Of a stretch of 46,192 bases of DNA, positions 14,702-23,977 are shown piece after piece. Positions within the stretch are counted from its first letter, which is position 1. Every line of letters begins with the position of its first letter. A program made the translations under genes and the position numbers. Source of the DNA: an uncultured Eubacteriales bacterium (GTDB taxonomy: Bacteria; Bacillota; Clostridia; Lachnospirales; Lachnospiraceae); NCBI GenBank assembly GCA_900314845.1, contig OMWV01000060.1, positions 1 through 46,192 of the forward strand. Reading direction: 5' to 3'. Under the pieces are notes generated by a model. It did not search any database, had not been told where the DNA came from, and worked only from the letters and a program-made list of their open reading frames with translations.

Positions 14702-15912
14702 GTCCTGATGATTCTCTCCACTGCTTCCTTTGTATTCTCCGTATCGCCGAAGGCTGTCAGCCTGAAATAGCCCTCTCCGTGAGGTCCGAAGCCGGATCCG
14801 GGAGTGCCGACGACTCCTGCCTTCTGAAGGAGATAATCGAAGAAATCCCATGAACTCATGCCGTGAGGAGTCTTCATCCAGATATAGGGAGCATTCACGC
14901 CGCCGTAAGTATCATAGCCGGCAGATTTAAGACCCTCGCGGATGATCTTCGCATTGTTCATATAGTAAGCGATCTGTTCCTTTATCTGCCTCTGACCCTC
15001 GGGTGTATAGACAGCAGCTCCCGCCGCCTGAACGATGTAGGGAGCGCCGTTGAACTTTGTCCCGTGTCTTCTGGCCCAGAGGCTGTTGAGGGTTACATCC
15101 CCGCACTTCAGCTCCTTGGGGATCACTGTAAAGCCCAGTCTTGTGCCTGTGAAGCCGGCGTTCTTGGAAAAACTCCTCAGCTCCATGGCGCAGGCCTTGG
15201 CTCCCTCGCACTCGAAAATGCTGTGAGCCACGTCATCCTCCGTGATATATGCCTCGTAGGCAGCATCGTAGATGATGACAGCGCCCACCTTGAGTGCGTA
15301 ATCTACCCACTTCTGAAGCTCTGCCTTGGGGATGGTCGTTCCGGTCGGGTTGTTGGGGAAGCAAAGATAGATGATATCCGGCGTCTCTTTAGGAAGCTCG
15401 GGGATAAAATTATTCTCTGCCGTGCAGGGCATGTAGATCACATCCCTGAATACGCCCTTATCCTTGTCAAATTCGCCTGTCCGGCCCGCCATAACGTTCG
15501 TGTCTACATAGACAGGATAAACGGGATCGCACACAGCTATCTTGTTGTCCACGGAGAATATGTCTCCTATATTGCCGGAATCGCTCTTGGCGCCGTCGCT
15601 GACAAATATCTCATCGATATCTATATCAACGCCTCTCTCCTTGTAGTCGTGATCGGCTATGGCCTTCCTGAGAAATTCATAGCCAAGGTCGGGGGAGTAG
15701 CCCTTGAACGTCTCCTTGACAGCCATCTCATCGACAGCGCTGTGCAGTCTGTCGATAACTGCCGGGCAGAGGGGCAGCGTTACGTCCCCGATCCCCAGCC
15801 TGATGATCTTCTTGTCCGGATTCGCCTCTGTGTAGGCGCTGACCTTGCTGGCAATGGTCGAAAAAAGGTATGAGCCCTGAAGCTTTAAAAAATTCTCATT
15901 TATGCGGAACAT
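14695..15912 (-). CDS. dapL: LL-diaminopimelate aminotransferase
   Basis: DapL makes LL-diaminopimelate from tetrahydrodipicolinate and glutamate in one step, using PLP, and so bypasses the acylated intermediates of the lysine/peptidoglycan pathway. The 405-residue length is typical. Visible features are the N-terminal [10 protein letters not shown], the substrate region [18 protein letters not shown], and the PLP lysine in [14 protein letters not shown] near residue 250. The start ATG abuts the stop codon of the upstream L,D-transpeptidase with no gap (TAAATG). Pairing a precursor enzyme with a diaminopimelate crosslinking enzyme makes functional sense. Confidence 0.96.
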   Translation of the reverse strand: MFRINENFLKLQGSYLFSTIASKVSAYTEANPDKKIIRLGIGDVTLPLCPAVIDRLHSAVDEMAVKETFKGYSPDLGYEFLRKAIADHDYKERGVDIDIDEIFVSDGAKSDSGNIGDIFSVDNKIAVCDPVYPVYVDTNVMAGRTGEFDKDKGVFRDVIYMPCTAENNFIPELPKETPDIIYLCFPNNPTGTTIPKAELQKWVDYALKVGAVIIYDAAYEAYITEDDVAHSIFECEGAKACAMELRSFSKNAGFTGTRLGFTVIPKELKCGDVTLNSLWARRHGTKFNGAPYIVQAAGAAVYTPEGQRQIKEQIAYYMNNAKIIREGLKSAGYDTYGGVNAPYIWMKTPHGMSSWDFFDYLLQKAGVVGTPGSGFGPHGEGYFRLTAFGDTENTKEAVERIIRTC

Positions 15913-17295
15913 TTACTGATGACATCCTTTCTTCTTGCAATACTTGCGTGCTGTAGGATCTGTCGGATCCCATGTATGCCACTTGGGAAGCTTCTTGAGC
16001 GCGGGCTTGCCAAGAGGATCTTTTGTCTTGTCTCCCTTGAAAATGACGATCTTGGCATTGCTGCCGCAATTGTCATATATCCACTTTGCTGCTTCTGCCG
16101 GCATGCGGACACAGCCGTGAGATGCGCCGCGGCCCAGCTTGTTGTAGCCCTTTGTCCTCATGCTCTTGTTGCTTCTGTAATTATAGATCTCGGAATGGAT
16201 CAGGTAATCCCCTGTGATCTGGGTCAGCCACTGACAGTACACGCCGCCCATCATGACATTCCAGCGGTACTTGCCGCCGACATTGAATGTGCCTCTGGGT
16301 GTAGCGTGAGACTGGTTCTTGCCCGTCGAGCAGCGCCATGCCTTTATGGGCAGGGTATACTTTCCGTCGTGGAAGCGGGCAACGATCGTAACGACATTCG
16401 TCCTGGAGTTTATGCGGACCCTGTACTTCTTTGAGTTCAGAACGGTCTTCCTCAGATCCCTCTGGCGCACATTCTTCATATTGTAGACCCGCCAGTAGCC
16501 TCTGACCTTCTTAAACTTATATATTACCTTGCCGTTAGCCTTGGCATAATACTGCTTGACAGAGCTGTCTTTTATGTAGCCGCCCTTAACAGCCTTGCCT
16601 GTCTTCTTTGAAAAGTAGTAATAAACGGTCTTTTTGTCCATTACTGCCTTCTGAAGGCCGGTCTTCATGTAACCGGATCTTGTGCCGAAGTAATACTTGT
16701 TCCCGTCTATGGTCTTAAGGCCCAGGACCATGCGGCCCTTTGAGCTGCCGCCCTCTGTAAAGTAGCGCTTCTGGGTCTTCCCGTCGCTGTCCTTAAATGA
16801 AACCCAGCCTGTGCGAAGCCTGCCCTTGCTGCTGAAGCAGTAGGTATATCCGCCGATCTCCTTAAATCCTGTGACAGGCTTCCCGTTCTCATAGTACATG
16901 GTCTTTGAGGAATCCCAGCCGTTCTCGACAGGTTTTTCTGTCTCAGGCTGCTTTGTCTCAGGTTCTGTCTCAGGAGCTTTGGTCTCAGGAGCTTTTGTCT
17001 CTGTTTCCGGAGCCTTTGTCTCAGGAGCCGCAGCTGCCTTCTTTACAGCCTTGCGGGGCTTTGCCGCAGCAGCTTTCGTCTCTTCCTGAGTCTCGGGAGC
17101 CTTTGTCTCTTCCTTTGTCTCAGGGGCTTTCGTCTCCTCCTGAGTCTCGGGAGCCTTCGTCTCCTGGACCTGCTTTGTCTCATTAGTGTCCTGGGCCGGA
17201 GCAGAAGCGGTCTCTGCCGCTGCCGCGCTGAAACTTCCTGTAACGATCATTGCCGCTGCGAGCAGAGCCGCAGTGCCTCTCTTCATAGATTTCAT
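15913..17295 (-). CDS. Secreted L,D-transpeptidase with PET linker and wall-binding repeats
   Basis: The 460-residue product has a signal peptide (MKSMKRGTAALLAAAMIVTG, cleavage near AAA-E). Next is a linker of KAPET(Q/K)EE and APETE repeats (about 40-125). Then come choline-binding-like repeats (MYYENGKPVTGFKEIGGY, RLRTGWVSF, YYFGTRSGYMKTG; about 130-250). A C-terminal YkuD domain carries the catalytic HGCVRMP near residue 395 and an HSEIYN strand. It forms 3-3 crosslinks between diaminopimelate residues or attaches proteins to the wall, outside the membrane. It is first gene of the operon with dapL and the phosphatase. Its promoter is at 17357-17385. Confidence 0.93.
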   Translation of the reverse strand: MKSMKRGTAALLAAAMIVTGSFSAAAAETASAPAQDTNETKQVQETKAPETQEETKAPETKEETKAPETQEETKAAAAKPRKAVKKAAAAPETKAPETETKAPETKAPETEPETKQPETEKPVENGWDSSKTMYYENGKPVTGFKEIGGYTYCFSSKGRLRTGWVSFKDSDGKTQKRYFTEGGSSKGRMVLGLKTIDGNKYYFGTRSGYMKTGLQKAVMDKKTVYYYFSKKTGKAVKGGYIKDSSVKQYYAKANGKVIYKFKKVRGYWRVYNMKNVRQRDLRKTVLNSKKYRVRINSRTNVVTIVARFHDGKYTLPIKAWRCSTGKNQSHATPRGTFNVGGKYRWNVMMGGVYCQWLTQITGDYLIHSEIYNYRSNKSMRTKGYNKLGRGASHGCVRMPAEAAKWIYDNCGSNAKIVIFKGDKTKDPLGKPALKKLPKWHTWDPTDPTARKYCKKKGCHQ

Positions 17296-17356
17296 AATGC
17301 AACGTCTCCCTGATGATATGTATCAAAATAAGATTTTCAGACAACTGTTAGCTTAT

Positions 17357-17385
17357 AGTTTAGCTCATTAGGTGTTATCTTTCAA
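17357..17385 (-). promoter_or_regulatory. Promoter of the transpeptidase-dapL operon
   Basis: Minus-strand TTGAAA (17380-17385), 17 bases, TAAACT (17357-17362), about 60 bases before the ATG at 17295. It lies back-to-back with the bioY control region. Confidence 0.55.
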
Positions 17386-17409
17386 TGCATAATTTGAAAC
17401 ATTTGTCAG

Positions 17410-17443
17410 ATTGTCACCTTTTAATAAATTTATGGTTGACAAT
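17410..17443. promoter_or_regulatory. Probable BirA operator of bioY
   Basis: Half-site ATTGTCACC (17410-17418), 15 bases, GGTTGACAAT (17434-17443). The right arm is the textbook Firmicutes BirA half-site GGTTGACAA, and the left is its complement less one base. The right arm contains the -35 box. The birA gene next door has an N-terminal DNA-binding domain, so biotin-dependent repression of bioY is likely. Confidence 0.75.
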
Positions 17444-17464
17444 TTATTCTCAGGGGCATATAAT
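17436..17464 (+). promoter_or_regulatory. bioY promoter
   Basis: TTGACA (17436-17441), 17 bases, TATAAT (17459-17464): a perfect sigma-A promoter. The transcription start would be only a few bases before the ATG at 17475. Confidence 0.85.
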
Positions 17465-17474
17465 CGAGGGCACT

Positions 17475-18056
17475 ATGAAAGATTCTAAGATAAAAAGTTT
17501 AGCGGTCACGGCCGTTATGTCAGCTCTTATGTGTGTGCTGGGTCCCATCTCGCTTCCGATCGGGCCTGTGCCGATATCACTCACGAACTTTGTGATCCTG
17601 CTCAGCGTTTATATCCTGGGAGCCCGCAGGGGGAGTCTGAGCGTTCTCATCTACCTTTTGATCGGAATGACCGGAGTCCCTGTTTTCTCCGGCTTTCAGG
17701 GGGGATTTTTCAAACTGGCGGGCCCGACAGGAGGATACCTGATCGGCTTCCTGCCCATGGCCCTTTTAGCAGGGATCATGATAGAGAAAGGAAGAAGAAG
17801 GCCGCTGCCGGCCCTGGCCGGCATGATCGCGGCCATCTGGCTTGATTATCTGATGGGGACACTCTGGCTGGCGGCGTCCCAGCATATAGATGCCAGAGCT
17901 GCCTTTGCCGCCGGAGTCCTGCCCTTTATCGCCTGGGATCTGGTCAAGGCCTTTTTGGCCCTGCAGGCGGGAAGAGCCGTCCGCTCAGCTCTGTCCCGGG
18001 CCGGCCTGCTTCTCCGGGATGATACTGATCTCGCCGGCGCTCAGAAGGCACACTGA
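17475..18056 (+). CDS. bioY: Biotin ECF transporter S component BioY
   Basis: BioY is the substrate-binding membrane subunit that captures biotin and works with the shared ECF energising module, which is not encoded here. The start at 17475 (MKDSKIKSLAVTAVM) is chosen because the promoter lies just upstream. The 193 residues form about six hydrophobic helices. Family motifs seen are ALMCVLGPISLPIGPVPISL near the start and LAGPTGGYLIGFLPMA in the middle. The last 72 bases overlap the 3' end of birA on the opposite strand. Confidence 0.95.
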   Translation: MKDSKIKSLAVTAVMSALMCVLGPISLPIGPVPISLTNFVILLSVYILGARRGSLSVLIYLLIGMTGVPVFSGFQGGFFKLAGPTGGYLIGFLPMALLAGIMIEKGRRRPLPALAGMIAAIWLDYLMGTLWLAASQHIDARAAFAAGVLPFIAWDLVKAFLALQAGRAVRSALSRAGLLLRDDTDLAGAQKAH

Positions 18057-19010
18057 ACCGTCTTCTTTTTCCACGATCAGATTGCCCTCGTCATTCACAT
18101 CCAGAGCCCGGGCTCTGAACAGCTCTGCCCCGGATACCGTGACGGCCTTTCCCAGCATGCCAAGGCGGTCTTTATACTGAGCGATCAGGTCTTTCCCCCA
18201 GGCGGCGCGCTGTTCCTGGTTCCGAAAAGCGGGATAAGACATGATCCTGTTTATGAGGGCAGCGGCCAGGGCATTGCGGTTTAATTTCCTGCCCCCGGTC
18301 TCCTCAGCCAGGGAGGCCGCTATGGGGACCAGATCCCCGGGGAAGTCCTCGGGTCTTGTATTGACATTGATGCCGACCCCGATGACGACCCAGCTGAACA
18401 TGCCGCTTTCCATGTCAAAGCCCGACTCCGTCAGGATGCCGGCCAGCTTTCTGCCGTGCAGGGTGATATCGTTCACCCACTTTATCCGCGGGCGGACGCC
18501 TGTCGTCTCCTCTATGGCCTGACAGGCGCAGACTGCCGCGAAGACGGTATAAAGGGCCCGGTCCGTGACGAATGTATCCCGGGGTCTGAGGACAAAGGAG
18601 ATATAAAGGCCGCCTGTGGGGGAGAAGAAACTGCGTTCCCTCCTGCCGCGTCCCCTTGTCTGCCTGTCCGCTATGATCACAGTCCCGTCCGGGGCCTGGC
18701 CGGATACGGCAAGCTTCTTTGCCGTATCATTTGTAGACTCCAGTTCCGGATAGACATGGATATGGGAAGGATCCACTCTCCCGTCCAGAAAGGGACTGAT
18801 CCCCTGGACAGAGAGCAGATCTGACTCTCCGGCAAGCCTGTATCCCTTGTTGGAGACTGCCTCTATCATGTATCCGTAGCTGCGAAGGGCATTCACAGCC
18901 TTCCAGACGGAATTCCTTGAGAGGCCGATCTCCACGGCGATCTTCTCGCCTGAGATGTATGTATCACGGTTTTGCTCCAGCAGAAAGAGCACTTTGTCTT
19001 TTGAGTTCAC
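17985..19010 (-). CDS. birA: Biotin-protein ligase and biotin repressor BirA
   Basis: BirA activates biotin to biotinyl-AMP and attaches it to the AccB lysine. The long form also represses biotin genes. The 341-residue product has an N-terminal winged helix (about 1-65, ISGEKIAVEIGLSRNSVWKAV), a catalytic domain with ESTNDTAK, the adenylate loop RGRGRRERSF and KWVNDI, and the small C-terminal SH3-like domain (about 290-341). The start is GTG at 19010. It lies 23 bases after fabT with no terminator between, making it the last gene of the acc-fab operon. Its 3' end overlaps bioY by 72 bases. Confidence 0.95.
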   Translation of the reverse strand: MNSKDKVLFLLEQNRDTYISGEKIAVEIGLSRNSVWKAVNALRSYGYMIEAVSNKGYRLAGESDLLSVQGISPFLDGRVDPSHIHVYPELESTNDTAKKLAVSGQAPDGTVIIADRQTRGRGRRERSFFSPTGGLYISFVLRPRDTFVTDRALYTVFAAVCACQAIEETTGVRPRIKWVNDITLHGRKLAGILTESGFDMESGMFSWVVIGVGINVNTRPEDFPGDLVPIAASLAEETGGRKLNRNALAAALINRIMSYPAFRNQEQRAAWGKDLIAQYKDRLGMLGKAVTVSGAELFRARALDVNDEGNLIVEKEDGSVCLLSAGEISIIPEKQAGPGQS

Positions 19011-19033
19011 GGGCAGAGCCCCCTTTTATCGCT

Positions 19034-19480
19034 TTAAACAAGTTCCTTCAGGATAACCTCAAGAGTGTGCTTAAAGTTGGCCCACTCCTGGACAGACATT
19101 CTCTTCTCGACCCGGTCCATGACCTCGTCGACGTAAGAAGTGCTGACATTATAGTAGTTCATGTATTTTTCAGTAACCTCGAGATAATATTCCCGCCTGT
19201 CCACCTCGGAATTCACCTTGCGCAGGTAGCCTTTTTTTACAAGATTGTTGACCTTATAGGCAGCGTTGGGAGAGGACATTCCCAGAAAGTCCGCAAACTC
19301 CTTGACCGTAGGACGGCCCAGGGCGCAGATGACTTCCATGCAGAATGTTTCCACCGTTGTCAGAGTCGCCTCTCTTGACTCGAAGTTCTTAAATATTGCC
19401 TGATAAAAATGCATCTTAAACTGTGTGTACACTTCCTGAAACAAGTCCTTTGTGTCCATGTTTTCAACTGTCTGTTCCAT
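19034..19480 (-). CDS. fabT: MarR-family regulator, probable FabT
   Basis: The 148-residue protein has a winged-helix core (TVKEFADFLGMSSPNAAYKV-type recognition helix, then KKGYLRKVNSEVDRREYYLEVT wing) between helical dimerisation ends. Its place at the end of a fab operon matches FabT, a repressor that binds operator DNA with acyl-ACP as co-repressor in streptococci and relatives. In those bacteria the gene is usually near fabH; here it is distal. The likely target is the 42-bp palindrome at the acpP promoter (28807-28848). The functional name rests on context as well as family. Confidence 0.8.
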   Translation of the reverse strand: MEQTVENMDTKDLFQEVYTQFKMHFYQAIFKNFESREATLTTVETFCMEVICALGRPTVKEFADFLGMSSPNAAYKVNNLVKKGYLRKVNSEVDRREYYLEVTEKYMNYYNVSTSYVDEVMDRVEKRMSVQEWANFKHTLEVILKELV

Positions 19481-19494
19481 TGTTTCCCCTTAAA

Positions 19495-19932
19495 TCAATC
19501 CTGAGGGTCTCCTATGGCGAATGTAAGCTCTGCCTGGGCTGCCTTTTTCCCGTTAACTGTGGCGACGGCCCTGCCTATGCCTGCGGGTCCAAGGCGTTTT
19601 ACGATCTCACAGTGAAGCATGAGCACATCGCCGGGGCGCACCTGAGCGCGGAATCTCGCGTTCTTGACGCCGCCAAAGAAGACCAGCTTTCCTTCATTGC
19701 CCTCTTCCTTGAGAAGAGCAACTGCCCCGGTCTGAGCCAGCGCCTCAAGGATGAGGACTCCGGGCATCACGTGATAACCCGGAAAATGTCCTAAAAACTG
19801 CATCTCGTTCGCGGATACGCATTTTATGCCGTCCGCGAACTTTCCCGGCTCGAAGTCGGTTATCTTGTCTACCATCAAGAAGGGATACCTGTGAGGCAGG
19901 ATCTCCTGAATCTGATTTGAATCCAGAACCAT
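19495..19932 (-). CDS. fabZ: 3-hydroxyacyl-ACP dehydratase FabZ
   Basis: FabZ removes water from 3-hydroxyacyl-ACP to give trans-2-enoyl-ACP. The hot-dog fold protein has 145 residues, the usual length. The catalytic His is in [11 protein letters not shown] and the catalytic Glu in [12 protein letters not shown]. The N-terminal [15 protein letters not shown] is typical. AAGGAG precedes the ATG. No fabA or separate isomerase is present in this operon, so how unsaturated chains are made is not visible here. Confidence 0.96.
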   Translation of the reverse strand: MVLDSNQIQEILPHRYPFLMVDKITDFEPGKFADGIKCVSANEMQFLGHFPGYHVMPGVLILEALAQTGAVALLKEEGNEGKLVFFGGVKNARFRAQVRPGDVLMLHCEIVKRLGPAGIGRAVATVNGKKAAQAELTFAIGDPQD

Positions 19933-19952
19933 TGTTATCTCCTTTATCTATC

Positions 19953-21185
19953 TCAGGCGTGTTTAAAGACCAGGCTGCCGTTGTGGCCGCCGAAGCCGAA
20001 GGAATTGGAAAGGGCATACTGAATGTGAGTGCTGCGGCCCTGACCCATAACATAGTCCAGGTCACACCCTTCTCCGGGCTCTTTCAGGCCGATCGTAGGA
20101 GGCAGAAAGCCTTCTTCTATGGCCTTTATGGTTATGACAGCTTCCACTGCCGCGCTGGCGCCCAGCAGGTGGCCCGTCATGGACTTTGTCGAACTTACGG
20201 CAAGTTCAGAGGCATGAGGTCCGAAGCAGGCATGGATGGCCTTTGTCTCTCCCACATCGTTCATCTTTGTGGATGTCCCGTGAGCGTTGATATAGTCGAC
20301 CTGGTCCGGGCTGATGCCGGCGTCCTCTATGGCCATGGCCATACACTTTGCCGCGTATGTCCCCTCCGGATCCGGAGCTGTGATGTGGTGGGCATCGCAG
20401 TTGGCCCCGTAGCCGACGATCTCAGCGTAGATATGGGCTCCCCTGGCCCGGGCGTGTTCATACTCTTCCAGGACAAGAACGCCGGACCCCTCTCCCATGA
20501 CAAATCCGCTCCTGTCCTTGTCGAAGGGGATGCTGGCCCGGTCCTTGTCCGCTGCCTTTGTCAGGGCCTTCATGGAGGTAAACCCGCCCATGGACAGCTC
20601 TGTTATGGCTGCTTCGGCCCCGCCTGCCAGCATAACGTCGCCGTAGCCGTCACGGATATGGCGGAAGGCGTCCCCTATGCCGTTTGCCGCGGATGCGCAG
20701 GCTGTTACGCAGCAGCCCGTCATCCCGTGCAGGCCGTACTTTATGGCGATATTGCCTGCCGCGATATTCGATATGGTCTTGGGAATGAAAAAGGGCGATA
20801 CCTTGTCAAATCCCATCTTCTGGCCCCGGCTGTGCTCCTGCTCTATGGTATGGATGCCGCCTATGCCGCTTGAGAGGATGACTCCCCAGCGGTCATGGGA
20901 CTCGTCAAGGGCTTCAAGACCCGCGTCCTCGTAGGCCTGTGTGGACGCGACCATGGCAAATGCCGAGAAATCGTCCAGCTTCCTCAGCTCCCTGGGGTCA
21001 ATATATTTTTCGATATCAAGGTTCTTAACTTCTCCGGCAAGGGTGACCTTGCGCCCCGTGATGTCATACTTTGTGATCTTGTCTATCCCGCAGCGTCCTT
21101 CCTTGACGCTTTCCCAGACATCGGCAAGATCATTTCCTATGGGGCACACGATGCCCATACCGGTAACTGCTACTCTTCTCTTCAT
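19953..21185 (-). CDS. fabF: 3-oxoacyl-ACP synthase II FabF
   Basis: FabF condenses malonyl-ACP with growing acyl-ACP. Two starts are possible. The inner ATG at 21185 (MKRRVAVTGMGIV) has GAGG at a good distance, while the outer ATG at 21203 has none, so the inner is preferred (410 residues). The thiolase-fold triad is visible: Cys in CVTACASAANG, His in NAHGTSTKMND and His in GHLLGASAAVE. The C-terminal NSFGFGGHNGSLVF loop is typical. Confidence 0.96.
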   Translation of the reverse strand: MKRRVAVTGMGIVCPIGNDLADVWESVKEGRCGIDKITKYDITGRKVTLAGEVKNLDIEKYIDPRELRKLDDFSAFAMVASTQAYEDAGLEALDESHDRWGVILSSGIGGIHTIEQEHSRGQKMGFDKVSPFFIPKTISNIAAGNIAIKYGLHGMTGCCVTACASAANGIGDAFRHIRDGYGDVMLAGGAEAAITELSMGGFTSMKALTKAADKDRASIPFDKDRSGFVMGEGSGVLVLEEYEHARARGAHIYAEIVGYGANCDAHHITAPDPEGTYAAKCMAMAIEDAGISPDQVDYINAHGTSTKMNDVGETKAIHACFGPHASELAVSSTKSMTGHLLGASAAVEAVITIKAIEEGFLPPTIGLKEPGEGCDLDYVMGQGRSTHIQYALSNSFGFGGHNGSLVFKHA

Positions 21186-21284
21186 TGTAATAGACCTCTT
21201 CATTATAACATATACCGCCGTTTTTGCGTGCAGCGGCCGCAGCCATACTGCCGGCAGAAAATAAGATCATCCGCAAAAATATGC

Positions 21285-22028
21285 TCAGACGGCCATGCCG
21301 CCGTCCACGGCCAGGACCTGACCCGTGATATAGCCCGACTCCGGTGAGGCGAAAAAGGCAATGGCATGGGCCACTTCCTCCGGGTCAGCCGCCCTGCCCG
21401 CGGGGATCTGAGCTATCATGGCCTGGCGGGTCTTCTCCGGAAGGACAGACGTCATATCCGTCCGGACCATGCCGGGCGCCACGGCATTTACCGTGATATT
21501 TCTGGAAGCCAGTTCCTTGGCCAGAGACTTTGTAAGACCGATCAGGCCCGCCTTGGCAGACGCGTAGTTGACCTGGCCCGCATTTCCCCGAAGACCCACG
21601 ACGCTTGCCACATTTATGATGCGGCCGTATTTTGCCCGCAGCATCATGCGGGACGCCTTCTTGCAGCAGAGGAAGGCTCCCTTAAGATTTACATCCAGCA
21701 CCCGGTCAAAATCCTCCGGCTTCATGCGCAGAACCAGGCCGTCCCTTGTGATCCCGGCATTGTTGACCAGGATCTGAAGGCCGCCGAACCTTTCCGCTAT
21801 GGCATCAAACATCCCATCGACCTCATCTTCCCGGGAGACGTCAGTCTGGATGCAGAGAGTGTCCGCGCCCAGAGCCTGGCACTGGCTCTCAAGCCTTTTG
21901 GCCGCCTCCTCGTCATGGGCATAATTAATGACAACATTGGCGCCGGCGCCGGCAAGTGCAAGAGCCGCCGCCCGGCCTATCCCTTTCGCGCTGCCTGTGA
22001 CAAGCGCTGTCTGACCTTTCAGTTCCAT
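21285..22028 (-). CDS. fabG: 3-oxoacyl-ACP reductase FabG
   Basis: FabG reduces 3-oxoacyl-ACP with NADPH. The 247-residue Rossmann protein shows the nucleotide loop TGSAKGIGRA, NNAGITRDGLVLRM (the usual FabG form), catalytic Ser in NVASVVG and the YASAK motif with Tyr and Lys. The C-terminus ends YITGQVLAVDGGMAV. It lies between fabD and fabF in the operon. Confidence 0.96.
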   Translation of the reverse strand: MELKGQTALVTGSAKGIGRAAALALAGAGANVVINYAHDEEAAKRLESQCQALGADTLCIQTDVSREDEVDGMFDAIAERFGGLQILVNNAGITRDGLVLRMKPEDFDRVLDVNLKGAFLCCKKASRMMLRAKYGRIINVASVVGLRGNAGQVNYASAKAGLIGLTKSLAKELASRNITVNAVAPGMVRTDMTSVLPEKTRQAMIAQIPAGRAADPEEVAHAIAFFASPESGYITGQVLAVDGGMAV

Positions 22029-22041
22029 ACCGTCTCCCTAC

Positions 22042-22986
22042 CTAAATGTTTTCCTTCAGGCTGTCAAGGATCTTTTCCAGTGAAGCCGCGTCTGTGACGG
22101 ACTGGCACTTCATCCCCTTAGCCGTTCTCTTTATAAATCCCGCGATCGTCTTTCCCGGCCCGGCTTCTATGACATCTGTCACGCCGGCGCTCTCCATGTA
22201 CCGGATAGACTGAGCCAGCCTTACCGGGCACAGGATCTGCTGCTCCAGCATATGAGGAATGTCCTCATCCTGCGCCATGGGCAGGCCGGTCAGGTTGCAG
22301 ACGACAGGGATCGAAGGCTTTTTAAATTCTATCGTCTGAAAATATTCATGCAGGGCCTTGCTGGCCGGCTCCATGAAGGGGGTGTGGAAGGATGTCGAAA
22401 CCTTGAGGGGAACGCATCTTCTGGCGCCTGCGGCCTTGGCAAGAGCTGCCGCCTCCAAAGCCGCGTCCGTCAGGCCGGATATGACATTCTGCCCCTCGGC
22501 GTTATAATTTGACACAGCGACAAAATGGCCGGTCTTCTCCCTGGCCTGCCTGCAGGCTTCCTCTGTCTGCTCGGCTCCCAGGCCCATGACGGCGATCATC
22601 TTTGTATCAAGACCCTTGGCCGCGTCTGCCATGGCCTTGCCGCGAAAGGCAGTCAGGCGGATCAGCTCCTGGGGGGTAAAAACCCCTGCCTGAGTCAGTG
22701 CGCAGTACTCGCCCAGGCTGAGGCCTGCCGTGTAGTCGGGCTGATAGCCATGCTCTGCCAGGACAGCCATGACTCCCAGGGCAAATGCCGCCAGGACCGG
22801 CTGGGCATACTGGGTCTGGCTTAAGGTCTCCTGGTCTCCCTCGAACATGAGAGCTTTCAGGTCGAAATCAACATTTTCCCCCGCCATATCTATCATTTTC
22901 GCGAAGGCCGGATAGGCTTCATAAAGATCCCTGCCCATGCCCGGCACCTGGCTGCCCTGACCTGTAAAAAACAGTGCAGTTTTCAT
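22042..22986 (-). CDS. fabD: Malonyl-CoA:ACP transacylase FabD
   Basis: FabD moves malonyl groups from CoA to the acyl carrier protein made by the first gene of this operon. The 314-residue product has FFTGQGSQVPGMG at the N-terminus, the nucleophile serine in AGLSLGEYCAL near residue 92, the conserved Arg in AFRGKAM and the catalytic His in STSFHTPFM. AAGGAGGAA precedes the ATG. Confidence 0.96.
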   Translation of the reverse strand: MKTALFFTGQGSQVPGMGRDLYEAYPAFAKMIDMAGENVDFDLKALMFEGDQETLSQTQYAQPVLAAFALGVMAVLAEHGYQPDYTAGLSLGEYCALTQAGVFTPQELIRLTAFRGKAMADAAKGLDTKMIAVMGLGAEQTEEACRQAREKTGHFVAVSNYNAEGQNVISGLTDAALEAAALAKAAGARRCVPLKVSTSFHTPFMEPASKALHEYFQTIEFKKPSIPVVCNLTGLPMAQDEDIPHMLEQQILCPVRLAQSIRYMESAGVTDVIEAGPGKTIAGFIKRTAKGMKCQSVTDAASLEKILDSLKENI

Positions 22987-23009
22987 AAATTCCTCCTTAT
23001 CTGCCGGCT

Positions 23010-23954
23010 TCAGATCCTGCCGGCCTCACTGCCCATGCTCTTCATGCGGGCAAGGGCGTCCTCATACAGATCTTTTATGATGTCCGCCGCGGGCCTGATC
23101 TCCTTCAGCTGGCCGCAGACCTGGCCGGCCATAAGAGAACCTTCATGCACGTCTCCTTCAAATACCGCCTTGCGCAGGGATCCCAGGGTGAAGCGCTCTA
23201 AGGTCTCCTTGTCGGCACCCGCCATTTCCTGTTTTATGTACTCCCGGGACATCCTGTTCTTGAGGATGCGGACCGGAGCCTGGACAGAACGGCCGGTGAC
23301 AACGGTAGAATTATCCTTTGCCTTTAGGAGAGCTTGCTTATAATTCTCGTGGATGGGGCACTCTTTACTTACCAGCAGGCAGGTTCCCACCTGGACGCCG
23401 CAGGCTCCCAGGGCAAATGCTGCCGCCATCTGTCTGCCGCCTGCTATGCCGCCGGCCGCTATGACCGGCACATCTACCCCGTCCACCATCTGGGGCGTCA
23501 GGGCCATGGTCGTCATATCTCCCACGTGGCCGCCGCTCTCACAGCCCTCGGCTATAATGGCGTCCGCCCCTTCCCGGACAAGGCGCCTTGCCAGGGTCAC
23601 GGAGGATGAGACAGGGATGACCTTTATCCCCGCTTCCTTCCACAGGTCCATGTATTTACCGGGATTGCCCGCGCCCGTCGTAAGGACAGGAACCTTCTCC
23701 CTGGCCACAAGCTGGGCCAGCTCGGGCGTGTGCTCGTTCATCAGCATCAGGTTGACCCCGAAGGGCTTGTCTGTCAGGGACCGGCAGATCCTGATCTCCC
23801 TTTCCATGCTCTCGGCGTCCATGGCTCCCGAAGCAATAATGCCCAGGGCCCCGGCATTGGAGCAGGCCGCCGCGAACTCACCGGTCGCTATGTTGGCCAT
23901 GCCCCCCTGGATAATGGGATATTTTATCCCCAGTATTTCATTCAGATATTTCAT
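23010..23954 (-). CDS. fabK: Enoyl-ACP reductase II FabK (FMN)
   Basis: FabK performs the last reduction of each elongation cycle, using FMN, and is the triclosan-resistant alternative to FabI. The 314-residue TIM-barrel protein starts ILGIKYPIIQGGMANIA and has AIIAEGCESGGHVGD and PVIAAGGIAGGRQMA phosphate-binding loops, as in nitronate monooxygenase-like FabK. Its place between fabH and fabD supports FabK over 2-nitropropane dioxygenase. No fabI is in the operon. Confidence 0.94.
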   Translation of the reverse strand: MKYLNEILGIKYPIIQGGMANIATGEFAAACSNAGALGIIASGAMDAESMEREIRICRSLTDKPFGVNLMLMNEHTPELAQLVAREKVPVLTTGAGNPGKYMDLWKEAGIKVIPVSSSVTLARRLVREGADAIIAEGCESGGHVGDMTTMALTPQMVDGVDVPVIAAGGIAGGRQMAAAFALGACGVQVGTCLLVSKECPIHENYKQALLKAKDNSTVVTGRSVQAPVRILKNRMSREYIKQEMAGADKETLERFTLGSLRKAVFEGDVHEGSLMAGQVCGQLKEIRPAADIIKDLYEDALARMKSMGSEAGRI

Positions 23955-23977
23955 ACGTCCTCCTTGCAGGATATTTT

